Shown here in pieces: positions 16,674-25,573 of a stretch of DNA of 64,000 bases. Every line of letters starts with the position of its first letter. Position 1 is the stretch's first letter. The notes under the pieces are model-generated. The model had not been told where the DNA came from and did no database searches. It saw only the letters and a list, made by a program, of their open reading frames with translations. The translations under genes were made by a program, and so were the position numbers. Source of the stretch: Maricaulis sp947259345 (GTDB lineage Bacteria > Pseudomonadota > Alphaproteobacteria > Caulobacterales > Maricaulaceae); assembly GCA_965217205.1 (NCBI GenBank), contig OZ244254.1, positions 62,001-126,000 on the forward strand, read 5' to 3'.

Positions 16674-17129
16674 TCAGTGCGCGGTCGGGGATGCGGTCGG
16701 CAGGACGGCCGTCGCGAGCCAGAAGGCCTCGACGGCTTCCACGATTTCCTCATAGCCCAGCGCGTCGAACGGTTTGGTCATGTAGGCATTGGCGTGCAGG
16801 GCGTAACAGCGATCAACATCGGCCTCGGATGATGAGGTGGTCAGGATCAGGACCGGAATATTGGCGAGTCGATCATCATCCTTGAGGCTCTTCAGCACGT
16901 CGCGCCCGTCAATCTTCGGCAGGTTCAGGTCCAGTAGAATGATATCGGGTGTCGGCTTGTCAGCATGCTCCCCGAGGCCCCGTAGCCGGTCCAGTGCCGC
17001 TTCGCCGTCACGAGCCACTTCAAGTTCATGGCGTGCCTTGCCGCGTTCGAATGCGTCGCGCACGAGAAACTCGTCACCGGAATTATCTTCCACAATCAGT
17101 ATTTTGGCAGCGCGAGGCATCTTCTTCAT
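16674..17129 (-). CDS. single-domain response regulator (Rcp1-like)
   Basis: A 151-aa stand-alone receiver domain. It carries the acidic pocket ILIVEDNSGDEFL, the phospho-acceptor in DIILLDLNLPKIDGRDVL, conserved Thr in PVLILTTSSSEAD and Lys in AYMTKPFDALGYEEI. The insert between strands (LGEHADKPTPD) and the SGDE motif are typical of Rcp1-type partners of phytochrome or PAS histidine kinases. There is no output domain, so it acts through phosphotransfer or protein binding. It overlaps the kinase gene by 4 bp, making them a cognate pair. Confidence 0.9.
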   Translation of the reverse strand: MKKMPRAAKILIVEDNSGDEFLVRDAFERGKARHELEVARDGEAALDRLRGLGEHADKPTPDIILLDLNLPKIDGRDVLKSLKDDDRLANIPVLILTTSSSEADVDRCYALHANAYMTKPFDALGYEEIVEAVEAFWLATAVLPTASPTAH

Positions 17130-19765
17130 TCGGATTCTGTCGGCTCGGTCCCAGGGTCCGGCTTGGGCTTGGGAGCGGTTTTGGGCAGCGTGAAGCGGAA
17201 AATGCTTCCATGAGGCTTATTGTCGGAAATGGTTATCACACCGCCATGGGATTCAACAATTTTCCGGCTGATGGCGAGACCCATCCCGCTGCCGGGATAG
17301 GCATCTGGCGAATGCAGGCGCTTGAAGGGCTGGAAAATCTGATCGCGGTACTCGCGTTTGATGCCGATTCCGTTGTCGGCAACGGAAATCGTCCAGACAT
17401 CGTCGCCATCTTCGGCGGAAATCCAGACTTCGGCTGTTTGGCCCTGAGGCTGAAACTTCACCGCATTGCTGATGAGATTTTGTATCAGCTGCGCCAGTCG
17501 GGCCGGGTGCCCCCGGACCACGGGCAGCTCGCCAATGTGAATATGGTCCCGAACAGCCTGCACGGACGGGCCAAGGGTCTTGAACGTGTCCTGGACCAGC
17601 TTGCCCAGCTCAATCTCGGTTCGCGTGGCGTCGGCATCGGAGTTCAGGCGGCCATAGGCGAGCAGGTCGGTGATGAGGGTCTGCATGCGTACCGTCGCAT
17701 CCAGTGTGTGCTGGATATAGGTCTGGCCGGTATCGTCGAGTCGATCGCCATAGCGGCTGGCCAGAAGGCCGGTGAAATTCGAGATCAGTCGCAGCGGCTC
17801 CTGCAGATCATGGCTGGCGACGAAGGCAAAGCGTTCCAGCTCCTCATTGGCGCGCGTCAGACGCTCGATGAAGCGCTCCCGGTCTGCCTCCGCTTCGACG
17901 CGCTCCGTGATATCGCGGACAACCGTTACTGCGCCCGTCGGGCGGCCCGCGTCGTCGCGCATGGTCTCAGTCGCATATTCGGCAAAGAAGTCGCTGCCAT
18001 CCTTGCGCCGAAACCGGTCAAAGCCGGCATGGGGGCTGTGCCTCTCGGCCTCCCGGATCATCTCGCAGTCGGCACGCGTATGGGGGCGGCCCTGCATGTC
18101 AACCGGGTGGATTATGTCGTGAATGACCTCGCCCGTCAGTTCCTCCGGCGCATAGCCAAACAGCTCGCCGGCGGCTGGATTGACCAGCACGCCCCTGCCG
18201 TCGGCATCGAAGCTCATGATGGCGTCGGCCGCGTGCTCGAGGATCAGCGCGAGATTGTTGGAGAGGGTGCGGGTCTCGTCTGTTTTCTCGTCAACCAGGC
18301 GCTGGACCAGATCGGTTCGCGCTGTCGAAAGCATGGCCAGGGCGTTGAGTACAGCGATGAAGCAGAAGCCGACCACGATCACGGCCCAGGATATCCAATC
18401 CTGTTCATCCATGAGGAACCGGTCCGTGGCGACATAGTCGATTTGCCAGAGCTGGTCGCCGACCGGCAACTCCCGGCTGGTCATGAGCCGTGCCCCCGCG
18501 AGGGCACTGCCATGTTGCCAGATCGTTCGGCCTGCCGCGTCCAGCCCACGAATGCGATAGGAATAAACTGAGCCCTCATTCGCAAAGGCGGGCTGGAGGA
18601 TGGTGTCGATGCGGAACGTCCCGACCGCGACGCCGCGGAGCGCCTGTCGTCGCTCGCTCATGCCGGAGGGAATCGCGCGTCCCTGGAAGGCGGGAATTGC
18701 AAGGGCGATCCAGGCCCCCCGGCCGGAGGCGTTGAGGGGTGATGCGGACAGGCGCCCGGTCTCCAGCGACGCATTCACCAGATCAGGCAGGCCGTCGAAG
18801 AAATAGTCCGACGCCAAATGCCGGTCAGCGGCGACCATGAGCTGCCGACCGGACTCGAACCGAATCCCCTCCACTGGTGCCAGGAGGGCATGGCGCGACA
18901 CGTTCGGACCCTCGTCAACGACCAGCCAGTGAATGGAGCTTGCACTGGCGACTTGCTCAAAGCCGATGTCAACAAAGACGGAAAACTCTTCTGCCGAAAC
19001 ATCTTCGGAGGCGGCGAAAAAGCCATTCAGCGATTCCAGCCTGCGCCGTGCCGCATTCAGGCTTTCCTGCAAGGCGATATGGTCTTCGGTCACCTCCGTC
19101 TCGAAATGTTCCCGACGCTGGTCCAGTGCGGCCAGCCGTGTAAGGGCGAAAGTGGTCAGGCTGATGGTCGCCAGGATCGCGAAGACCAGGGCGATATTGC
19201 GTTTGCGTCGCCGACTGACGCGATCCTTCTCAAAGAGGATAAGGAGCACGGGCGTGATCGCGGCGGCAGCTACGGCATTGCCGGCCCAGTTTCGGGCAAA
19301 GGCGGACCCGAAGTCGAGATCGGGCGGTCCGAAGCCGCCAATGGTCAGCCATGCCGAGGCGAACACAGAACCGGCCATGCTGGCCAGGATGGCGCCCAGG
19401 ACAATCAGGCGGACGAGCTCCGTGCCGGTTTCCAGCGCGGCGCTGTGGCCGGGCGCGGGCTGGAGGAGGCGTCTCGCGAAGGCAGCCTGAAGTACTGCCG
19501 CGACTGCCAGGCCGAGACTTCCGCCCAGGGAACGCCAGGGCCCGGCTTCCAGGACGTAGAAGCCGTAAGGCAGGGTGAGCAGGAATACGCCCAGGCCGAT
19601 GGCGGGCAAGGCGCGGTATCCGACCAGCAGGACAGCGGCGAGAATGACGGCGCCAGGCAGCCAGAGCGGTGCGAGGAAACCCGGGGGAATGGCCAGTCCG
19701 AATGAGGTTATGCCGGCGGCCAGGCAGGCAATCAGTATTATCGCGCTTGCCCTGAGATCACGCAT
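17126..19765 (-). CDS. MASE1-CHASE-PAS hybrid-input sensor histidine kinase
   Basis: An 879-aa membrane kinase. Residues about 1-200 hold seven or eight hydrophobic segments in a MASE1-like arrangement. A periplasmic CHASE domain follows (RLESLNGFFAASEDVSAEEF through GVAVGTFRIDTIL), then one more membrane helix near 470, a PAS domain with PAC (ADAIMSFDADGRGVLVNPAAGELFG, GAVTVVRDITERVEAEADRERF), HisKA with phospho-acceptor FVASHDLQEPLRLISNFT, and HATPase (LISNAVKFQ, DNGIGI, GSGMGLAISRKIVESHGG). CHASE domains sense small extracellular molecules. The gene overlaps its receiver partner (ATGA). Confidence 0.9.
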   Translation of the reverse strand: MRDLRASAIILIACLAAGITSFGLAIPPGFLAPLWLPGAVILAAVLLVGYRALPAIGLGVFLLTLPYGFYVLEAGPWRSLGGSLGLAVAAVLQAAFARRLLQPAPGHSAALETGTELVRLIVLGAILASMAGSVFASAWLTIGGFGPPDLDFGSAFARNWAGNAVAAAAITPVLLILFEKDRVSRRRKRNIALVFAILATISLTTFALTRLAALDQRREHFETEVTEDHIALQESLNAARRRLESLNGFFAASEDVSAEEFSVFVDIGFEQVASASSIHWLVVDEGPNVSRHALLAPVEGIRFESGRQLMVAADRHLASDYFFDGLPDLVNASLETGRLSASPLNASGRGAWIALAIPAFQGRAIPSGMSERRQALRGVAVGTFRIDTILQPAFANEGSVYSYRIRGLDAAGRTIWQHGSALAGARLMTSRELPVGDQLWQIDYVATDRFLMDEQDWISWAVIVVGFCFIAVLNALAMLSTARTDLVQRLVDEKTDETRTLSNNLALILEHAADAIMSFDADGRGVLVNPAAGELFGYAPEELTGEVIHDIIHPVDMQGRPHTRADCEMIREAERHSPHAGFDRFRRKDGSDFFAEYATETMRDDAGRPTGAVTVVRDITERVEAEADRERFIERLTRANEELERFAFVASHDLQEPLRLISNFTGLLASRYGDRLDDTGQTYIQHTLDATVRMQTLITDLLAYGRLNSDADATRTEIELGKLVQDTFKTLGPSVQAVRDHIHIGELPVVRGHPARLAQLIQNLISNAVKFQPQGQTAEVWISAEDGDDVWTISVADNGIGIKREYRDQIFQPFKRLHSPDAYPGSGMGLAISRKIVESHGGVITISDNKPHGSIFRFTLPKTAPKPKPDPGTEPTESE

Positions 19766-19854
19766 CCGCGCAACCGCCTCCCGCCCACCGAAGCCGGGAT
19801 TGGCCCCGAACCCGGATTGAACCGTAATTCCTTCGGGGCGACAATGGCTTGCAT

Positions 19855-19898
19855 AGGAAATGAGGGGCGGGCAGCGTGTCCGCCAAGCCCGCCCCTCA
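19855..19898 (-). terminator. intrinsic terminator of the acyl-CoA dehydrogenase operon
   Basis: Twelve-base perfectly complementary arms (19861-19872 and 19887-19898) begin 5 bp beyond the stop codon of the downstream acyl-CoA dehydrogenase gene. Read on the leftward strand, the stem ends in ATTTCC. The hairpin separates this operon from the histidine kinase gene, which begins about 90 bp further on. Confidence 0.75.
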
Positions 19899-19903
19899 TT
19901 TCA

Positions 19904-20992
19904 TCAGGCGCTTTCGGCGATGTCCGACAGCGCCATGGCTGTGCGCAGCTGGTCTTCGGTATCGCCCAGCTGGTGGTCGATCATGATCAGGCGTTTGGCA
20001 TAGTGCGACCCGGAATATTCCCAGGTCATGCCGATCCCGCCATGCATCTGCACGGCTTCCTCGGCGACCAGCTTGCCGGCCCGGCCGATGAGGTTCTTGG
20101 CCTGGGCCACTGCAAGGGCGCGTGCCTTGGCGTCGCCTTCGTCCAGCTTCGCCGCAGCGTGGATGGTGATCGATCGGGCCTGTTCGATCTCGATGGAGAA
20201 ATCGACCAGACGGTGCTGCAGGGCCTGGAAGAGCGCGATCGGACGACCGAATTGCTGGCGCTGCATCAGATAATCCTTGGTCATCACCTTGAGCACATCC
20301 ATGGCGCCAACGGCTTCAGCGCACAGGGCGACGCGTCCGGCATCCAGGGCCAGCTCGATGGCGTCGCGCGCGTCTTCGGCAAGGCAACGCGCCTTGGTCT
20401 TGTCGAGAATGATCTCGGCCGCACCGGCGCCGTCGATCATGGCGTAGGAGAGGACTTCCGCGTCTGCGGCAGCGACTTCGTAGAGGCCCAGCTTGCCGCC
20501 GCCCGACTGGGCCGCGACCAGGATGTGGTCGGCGCAATGTCCGCCATAGACCACTGTCTTGCGACCGGTCAGCGTGTCGCCGCTGGCGCTGGTCGTGATG
20601 CTGTCGAGATCGCCATAAGCGTCGCTTTCGTCGAAGCCGAAGGCAGCTTTTTCCGCGCCCGCGATGATCGCTTCGATGCGTTCCGCCTCGCCATGGGCGG
20701 CATAGAGGCGCAGCGCCATGAGATTGCCCAGCATGGGTTCGGCACAGATGGCGCGACCCATTTCCTCGAACACGGTGGTGATATCGAAACCGGCACCCCC
20801 GAACCCGCCATCCTCCTCCGACACGAGCGCGCCAAGAATGCCGAGTTCGGCCAGCTCGGCCCATTTGGCCGGGTCGTGGAAATCGCCTTCATAAGCGACC
20901 TGGTTGCGGTGTTCGATCGGGTACTGGTCGGCCAGATAGCGACGCAGGCTATCGCCGATCATGCGGCGATCTTCAGTCGGCGTGAAATCCAT
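19904..20992 (-). CDS. acyl-CoA dehydrogenase, small (beta-type) partner
   Basis: A 362-aa FAD flavoprotein of the acyl-CoA dehydrogenase family. The N-terminal helical domain (MDFTPTEDRRMIGDSLRRYLADQY), central beta-domain and C-terminal domain with QFGRPIALFQALQHRLVDF and VQMHGGIGMTWEYSGSHYAKRL are recognisable. The sequence is divergent in the middle, as in the small subunits of heteromeric enzymes such as PimD or steroid-degrading FadE pairs. It starts 3 bp after the stop of the large partner, supporting a heterotetramer. The acyl substrate cannot be predicted. Confidence 0.88.
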   Translation of the reverse strand: MDFTPTEDRRMIGDSLRRYLADQYPIEHRNQVAYEGDFHDPAKWAELAELGILGALVSEEDGGFGGAGFDITTVFEEMGRAICAEPMLGNLMALRLYAAHGEAERIEAIIAGAEKAAFGFDESDAYGDLDSITTSASGDTLTGRKTVVYGGHCADHILVAAQSGGGKLGLYEVAAADAEVLSYAMIDGAGAAEIILDKTKARCLAEDARDAIELALDAGRVALCAEAVGAMDVLKVMTKDYLMQRQQFGRPIALFQALQHRLVDFSIEIEQARSITIHAAAKLDEGDAKARALAVAQAKNLIGRAGKLVAEEAVQMHGGIGMTWEYSGSHYAKRLIMIDHQLGDTEDQLRTAMALSDIAESA

Positions 20993-20995
20993 GGA

Positions 20996-22177
20996 TCAGG
21001 CTCCGAAGGTTTCTTTGGCGATGATATTGCGCTGGATCTCGTTCGATCCGCCAAAGATCGAGAGTTTGCGATTGTTGAAGTAGTTGGCCGCATTCGAGGC
21101 CGCTTCCGCCGGGGCGATGGCGTAATTGCCGATCACGTCTTCCGACGGGAAGGGGGCCGCCGTGGCACCCAGGGCGCGACGTGACAGGTCATTGATGGCC
21201 TGGCGGATCACCGTGCCCTTGATCTTCAGCATGGAGGAGACCGAACCCTGCGCATCGGCGACGCCGGACAGCATGCGCAGATTGGTCATGCGCATGGCTT
21301 CCAGATCGATCTCGACCTCGGCCACCTTGGCCGCGAAGATCGGGTCCTGGGCCAGCGGCTTGCCCTTGCGCTTGACCTTGCGAGCCAGCGCCTTGAGCTG
21401 GCTGAGCGCTTCGCTGGAGGCGCCGACACCAGCGATATTCGTGCGTTCGTGGCCAAGCAGGTATTTGGCGATCGTCCAGCCCATATTCTCCTCGCCGACC
21501 ATATTGGCAGCGGGAACACGGACATCGGTGAAGAAGACCTCATTCACCTCATAGCCGCCCTCGATCAGCTTGATCGGGCGCATTTCAATGCCCGGCGTCT
21601 CGAGATCGACGAGGATGAAGGAAATGCCTTCCTGGCGCTTGCCTTCGGTCGAGGTGCGGACAAGGCAGAAGATCTTGTTGGCGAACTGGCCCAGCGTGGT
21701 CCAGGTCTTCTGCCCATTGATAATGTAATCATCACCATCGCGGATGGCGCGAGTCTTCAGGCTGGCCAGGTCGGAACCGGCACCCGGCTCGGAATAGCCC
21801 TGACACCACCAGTCCTCACCGGACAGGATGCGCGGCAGGATGGTCGCCTTCTGCTCTTCCGTGCCGAACTTGATCAGCACCGGACCCAGCATGTTGAGGC
21901 CGAAGGGAACCGTGCGCGGCGCATTGGCGCGGGCCAGCTCTTCCTCGAAAATGTGCATGTGGACCGAATTCCAGTCCGTGCCGCCATGCTCGACCGGCCA
22001 GCCCGGTGCCAGCCAGCCCTGACGGTTCAGCGTGGCGTGCCAGTTTTCCATATCGGCCTTGTTCAGGTCGCGACCATTGCGCACCTTGGTGGCCAGCTCC
22101 TCGGACAGATTGTCCTTGAGGAAGTCGCGGACTTCCTGGCGGAAGGCCTCCTCCTCGGAGGTGAAATTCAGATCCAT
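20996..22177 (-). CDS. acyl-CoA dehydrogenase, large (PimC-like) partner
   Basis: A 393-aa acyl-CoA dehydrogenase beginning MDLNFTSEEEAFRQEVRDFLK, the pattern of PimC-type large subunits. Signature regions are WWCQGYSEPGAGSDLASLKTRA (ACAD signature 1) and a C-terminal IFGGSNEIQRNIIAKE, the family's flavin/CoA-facing motif. It oxidises an acyl-CoA to the 2-enoyl-CoA and passes electrons to ETF. It is followed immediately by the small partner, and the two probably form one enzyme. The leader carries a GAGGAGAGAC Shine-Dalgarno region. Confidence 0.92.
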   Translation of the reverse strand: MDLNFTSEEEAFRQEVRDFLKDNLSEELATKVRNGRDLNKADMENWHATLNRQGWLAPGWPVEHGGTDWNSVHMHIFEEELARANAPRTVPFGLNMLGPVLIKFGTEEQKATILPRILSGEDWWCQGYSEPGAGSDLASLKTRAIRDGDDYIINGQKTWTTLGQFANKIFCLVRTSTEGKRQEGISFILVDLETPGIEMRPIKLIEGGYEVNEVFFTDVRVPAANMVGEENMGWTIAKYLLGHERTNIAGVGASSEALSQLKALARKVKRKGKPLAQDPIFAAKVAEVEIDLEAMRMTNLRMLSGVADAQGSVSSMLKIKGTVIRQAINDLSRRALGATAAPFPSEDVIGNYAIAPAEAASNAANYFNNRKLSIFGGSNEIQRNIIAKETFGA

Positions 22178-22395
22178 CTTGTCTCTCCTCGCGCCCTCTT
22201 ATCGACCGCATTCACGACGAAACCGGGTCCCGGTCTTGGGCCGGGCATCTCCGAGTTTCGATGACTGGGTATGTATGTAAATCAAAACCTGCCGATGTGA
22301 ATAGTGCGCACCTGCAGCATTAGGTGCGGCGCTGCGGCGCAGGCGGTGTTGACGTAAGGGGAAGGTTCGCAGTCCGGCAGGCCGGAAGCCTGTTA

Positions 22396-23010
22396 TCAGG
22401 CCGAGACGAGCAGGTCGCGGGATTCCAGCGCGGCGCTCAGGGCGGCCTTGCCGGTGAACAGCTCGGCGTCAAAGCCGTGGGCGCGGGCCGCATCGACATT
22501 CACCTGGCGGTCGTCGAAGAAGACAACCTCGTGCGGCGAGAAGGGCAGGCGGGCATCCGTGACCGCATAGATCTTCGGATCCGGCTTGATCACGCCTTCA
22601 TGGGCCGAGACGATGACGTCCTTCATGTGGCGCATTTGCGGGTAGAGGCGATTGACCGGCTCGACCCACTCCGCGGGCAGATTGGTCAGCGCATATTGCG
22701 GCACGCCATGGTCGGCCAGGGCGTCCATGATCGCAGGCGTCCCGTCAACGGCGCCGTTGAGCATTTGCTCGAAACCGGTTTCCCAGGCGCGGATCGCGTC
22801 CTCGAGATGCGGATGAGCCTCGATCAGGAGCAGGCGATTCTCGGCCATCGGCACGCCGCGATCATGGGCGGCATGCCAGTCCATCGTGCAGACATTCTCG
22901 AGGAAGTGCTGGCACTCGGCGTCGGTCGCGAAGAGTTTTGAGTAGAGATAGGCGGGCGACCAGTCCAGGAGGACATTGCCGAGATCCCACAGAACGGCTT
23001 TCGTCGTCAT
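22396..23010 (-). CDS. HAD-IA family hydrolase (YihX-like phosphatase)
   Basis: A 204-aa HAD-superfamily hydrolase. Motif I is VLWDLGNVLLDWSP (nucleophile Asp9, with Gly at the usual second-Asp position as in YihX-type enzymes), motif II is ALTNLPAEW, motif III the lysine in GVIKPDPKIY and motif IV VFFDDRQVNVDAA. E. coli YihX dephosphorylates glucose-1-phosphate; the substrate here is not known. The cap is small and helical. The gene lies about 105 bp downstream of rpmJ on the same strand. Confidence 0.88.
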   Translation of the reverse strand: MTTKAVLWDLGNVLLDWSPAYLYSKLFATDAECQHFLENVCTMDWHAAHDRGVPMAENRLLLIEAHPHLEDAIRAWETGFEQMLNGAVDGTPAIMDALADHGVPQYALTNLPAEWVEPVNRLYPQMRHMKDVIVSAHEGVIKPDPKIYAVTDARLPFSPHEVVFFDDRQVNVDAARAHGFDAELFTGKAALSAALESRDLLVSA

Positions 23011-23115
23011 GCCATCTCCTCAACGCAAAACCCGCGCACCTTTTCGATGCACGGGGCAAGCGGCATTCATGCTGATAAGCGGGCGCGCCTGGGTGAGGCG
23101 CTGCCGACGCGTCGA

Positions 23116-23241
23116 CTAACCGGCGCGCGCTTTGAAGCGCGGATCGGTCTTGTTGATCACGTAGATGCGGCCACGGCGCTTCACGACCTGGCAATCGCGG
23201 TGGCGGTTTTTCAGCGATTTGATCGAGCTGCGGACTTTCAT
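23116..23241 (-). CDS. rpmJ: 50S ribosomal protein bL36
   Basis: A 41-aa, very basic ribosomal protein. It starts MKVRSSIKSLKNRHRDCQVV and ends NKTDPRFKARAG, the standard alphaproteobacterial bL36 sequence with the extra C-terminal residues. Only one cysteine (C17) remains, so this is the zinc-free type (C-minus form). It is far from the ribosomal protein operon, which is common for this form. The ATG has a GAAGGCCATACG leader. It was found by direct translation of the leftward strand, as it is too small for most length cut-offs. Confidence 0.95.
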   Translation of the reverse strand: MKVRSSIKSLKNRHRDCQVVKRRGRIYVINKTDPRFKARAG

Positions 23242-23419
23242 CGTATGGCCTTCGCGTTACAAGCGTAATTCAACGGAGCGCGGGAGATACTGGAGCATTT
23301 GCGGCCTGTCAACGTGTCAGGTGCGCGAAATGCGCATGTCACGCAGCCCTGCCCCGGCGAAGAATTGCCGCGCGACCGGGATGCCCTAGTCTCAGGCCAC
23401 GGACAAGGGAGGGCCCCAC

Positions 23420-24304
23420 ATGACCCGCAAGACCGCCGCGGATTTCGACCAGCGCATACTCGACTTGTTTGACGGCTATGTTCACGGCCAGATGACCAAG
23501 CGCGAATTTCTCAGCCGTGCGACCCGTCTCACCATTGCCGGCGTCAGTGCTGCGGCTGTTCTGGAAGCCCTGCAGCCGGACTATGCCCTCGCCCAGCAGG
23601 TCGCGCCCGATGATCCGGATATTGTCACCGAGCGCATCCGCTACCCCTCGCCGGACGGGTATGGCGAAGTCGAGGGTCTGCTCGCGCGTCCCGCGGGGCC
23701 GGGCCCCTTCGGCGCGGTCCTGGTTGTGCACGAAAATCGCGGCCTCAATCCCTATATCGAGGATGTCGTGCGCCGCTGCGCCAAGGCCGGCTATCTGGCC
23801 CTGGGCCCGGACGGACTGACAACGCTGGGCGGTTATCCCGGCAATGATGATGAGGGGCGGGTGATGCAACGCCAACTCGACCCCCAACGCCTGCTGTCGG
23901 ACTTCTTCGCCGGCTTCGAGTTCCTGGCGGGACATGCGCTTTCGACCGGCCGGGTCGGTGCGGTCGGCTTCTGCTATGGCGGGGGTGTCTGCAATGCGCT
24001 GGCCGTGGCCTATCCGGAGATGGCGTGCGCCGTGCCCTACTATGGACGCCAGGCCGCGACCGAGGATGTGCCGGGCATCGAGGCACCGCTCCAGCTGCAC
24101 TATGCGGGCAATGATGATCGCATCAATGCTGGCTGGCCGGACTATGAGGCGGCCTTGCAGGCGACTGGAAAAACCTTCGAAGTGCATGTCTATGACGGTG
24201 CCAATCACGGCTTCCACAACGATACCACGCCCCGCTACGATGAAGCCGCCGCCACTCTGGCCTGGTCGCGAACGCTGGACTGGTTCGGTCGTCACATCGG
24301 CTGA
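23420..24304 (+). CDS. dienelactone hydrolase family protein (YghX-like) with Tat-like leader
   Basis: A 294-aa alpha/beta hydrolase. The N-terminus has a helical extension, then KREFLSRATRLTIAGVSAAAV, resembling a twin-arginine leader although only one arginine pairs with lysine (KR). The catalytic domain shows VVHENRGLNPYIEDV, the cysteine nucleophile elbow GFCYGGGVCNALA and the C-terminal histidine in DGANHGFHND, as in carboxymethylenebutenolidase-type enzymes. The Cys-Asp-His triad appears intact. The substrate is not known. It precedes the iron alcohol dehydrogenase gene by 21 bp, so the two are probably co-transcribed. Confidence 0.85.
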   Translation: MTRKTAADFDQRILDLFDGYVHGQMTKREFLSRATRLTIAGVSAAAVLEALQPDYALAQQVAPDDPDIVTERIRYPSPDGYGEVEGLLARPAGPGPFGAVLVVHENRGLNPYIEDVVRRCAKAGYLALGPDGLTTLGGYPGNDDEGRVMQRQLDPQRLLSDFFAGFEFLAGHALSTGRVGAVGFCYGGGVCNALAVAYPEMACAVPYYGRQAATEDVPGIEAPLQLHYAGNDDRINAGWPDYEAALQATGKTFEVHVYDGANHGFHNDTTPRYDEAAATLAWSRTLDWFGRHIG

Positions 24305-24325
24305 TGGCCAAATGCAGGAGTTGTC

Positions 24326-25498
24326 ATGACCGCTAGCCTCGTATTGCCGCGCTTGATCCGGACCGGTTCCGGCGCTTTCGGGGAGGTCGCAGACCTGCTC
24401 AGGCGCTGCCGCGTGGTCCGGCCTATGATCGTCACCGACTCGACCATGGCCCAGCTGGGCTATGTTGATCGGCTGATCGCCCATCTCGATGAAGCCGGCC
24501 TGGCCTACGGCGTTTTCGACGCGACCGAGCCGGAACCCACCGAGACCTCGGTCATCGCGGCCCAGGCCATCCTGACGGCGGGCCTCGACGGTGCGCCCTA
24601 TGACGGCCTCGTCGCCCTGGGCGGGGGGAGTGCAATCGACACTGCCAAGGCGCTCGCCGTGCTGGGGCCGCATGGCGGACGGATGCGGGACTACAAGGTG
24701 CCGCGCATCGTCGACGAGCCGGGCCTGCCGGTGATCGCCATTCCGACCACCGCGGGAACGGGATCGGAAGCGACCCGTGTCACGGTTATCACCGATCCGG
24801 AGAATGACGAGAAAATGCTGTGCATGGGGCTCGCCTTCATGCCGGTCGCCGCCATCCTCGATCCCGACCTGACCCTGTCCCTGCCCAAGCGGGTGACAGC
24901 GGATACCGGGATCGACGCGCTGACCCACGCCATCGAGGCCTATGTCAGCCGCAAGGCCTCGCCCTTCTCGGATCAGCAGGCCTTGGCCGCGATGCGCCTC
25001 ATTGCCCCCAATCTGCGTCGCGCCTTCCATGATGGCGAGGATCGCGCGGCGCGCGAGGCCCTGCTGATCGGGGCCTGTTTCGGTGGCATCGCCTTTTCCA
25101 ATGCCTCGGTCGCCCTCGTGCACGGGATGAGCCGACCGATCGGTGCCTTCTTCCATGTCCCGCACGGGCTTTCCAACGCCATGCTCCTGCCCGCCATCAC
25201 CCGCTGGTCCATCCCGGCGGCACCCGAGCGCTATGCCGATTGCGCCCGGGCGATGGGGCTGGTCGGCGAGGCTGTGAGCGATGATCACGCCAATGAGGCG
25301 CTGCTTGCAGACCTGCAGGCCCTGAATGACGAGCTGGACGTGCCGACGCCGGCCGGGTTCGGCATTTCGCCAGAGCGCTGGCAGCAGTTGCGCCCCCTCA
25401 TGGCCGAGCAGGCGCTGGCCTCCGGATCACCCGGCAATAATCCGCGCATTCCGACCGCGGACGAGATCATCGCACTCTATGATGAGGTTTGGCGGTAA
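24326..25498 (+). CDS. iron-containing alcohol dehydrogenase
   Basis: A 390-aa group III (iron-dependent) alcohol dehydrogenase. Motifs in order are the NAD-binding loop ALGGGSAIDTAKALAV, TTAGTGSEATRVTVITD, DTGIDALTHAIEAYVS and the metal-binding histidines in LVHGMSRPIGAFFHVPHGLSNAMLLP. It interconverts alcohols and aldehydes or ketones with NAD(P). Length is normal. It follows the dienelactone hydrolase gene, suggesting a shared catabolic step, but no substrate can be named. Confidence 0.92.
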   Translation: MTASLVLPRLIRTGSGAFGEVADLLRRCRVVRPMIVTDSTMAQLGYVDRLIAHLDEAGLAYGVFDATEPEPTETSVIAAQAILTAGLDGAPYDGLVALGGGSAIDTAKALAVLGPHGGRMRDYKVPRIVDEPGLPVIAIPTTAGTGSEATRVTVITDPENDEKMLCMGLAFMPVAAILDPDLTLSLPKRVTADTGIDALTHAIEAYVSRKASPFSDQQALAAMRLIAPNLRRAFHDGEDRAAREALLIGACFGGIAFSNASVALVHGMSRPIGAFFHVPHGLSNAMLLPAITRWSIPAAPERYADCARAMGLVGEAVSDDHANEALLADLQALNDELDVPTPAGFGISPERWQQLRPLMAEQALASGSPGNNPRIPTADEIIALYDEVWR

Positions 25499-25573
25499 CA
25501 CCTGATCCGCCTCGGCCTTGCCTTACAACATCGAAAGTTGCCCCGCCGAGGCGCGCTCCATAGTGTGCGCGCC

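Noticed and set aside
16949..18571. 540-codon + strand frame inside the histidine kinase
   Set aside because: The kinase on the other strand has CHASE, PAS, HisKA and HATPase motifs; this frame has none.
22178..22395. 218-bp gap upstream of the acyl-CoA dehydrogenase pair
   Set aside because: Checked for RNA genes and regulators; it only shows short GC-rich inverted repeats and probably holds the promoter of the dehydrogenase operon.
23339..25288. 649-codon open frame on the opposite strand of the dienelactone hydrolase and iron alcohol dehydrogenase genes
   Set aside because: Both genes on the + strand have clear catalytic motifs and Shine-Dalgarno sites; the opposite-strand translation is rich in Arg/Gly/His and shows no domain.
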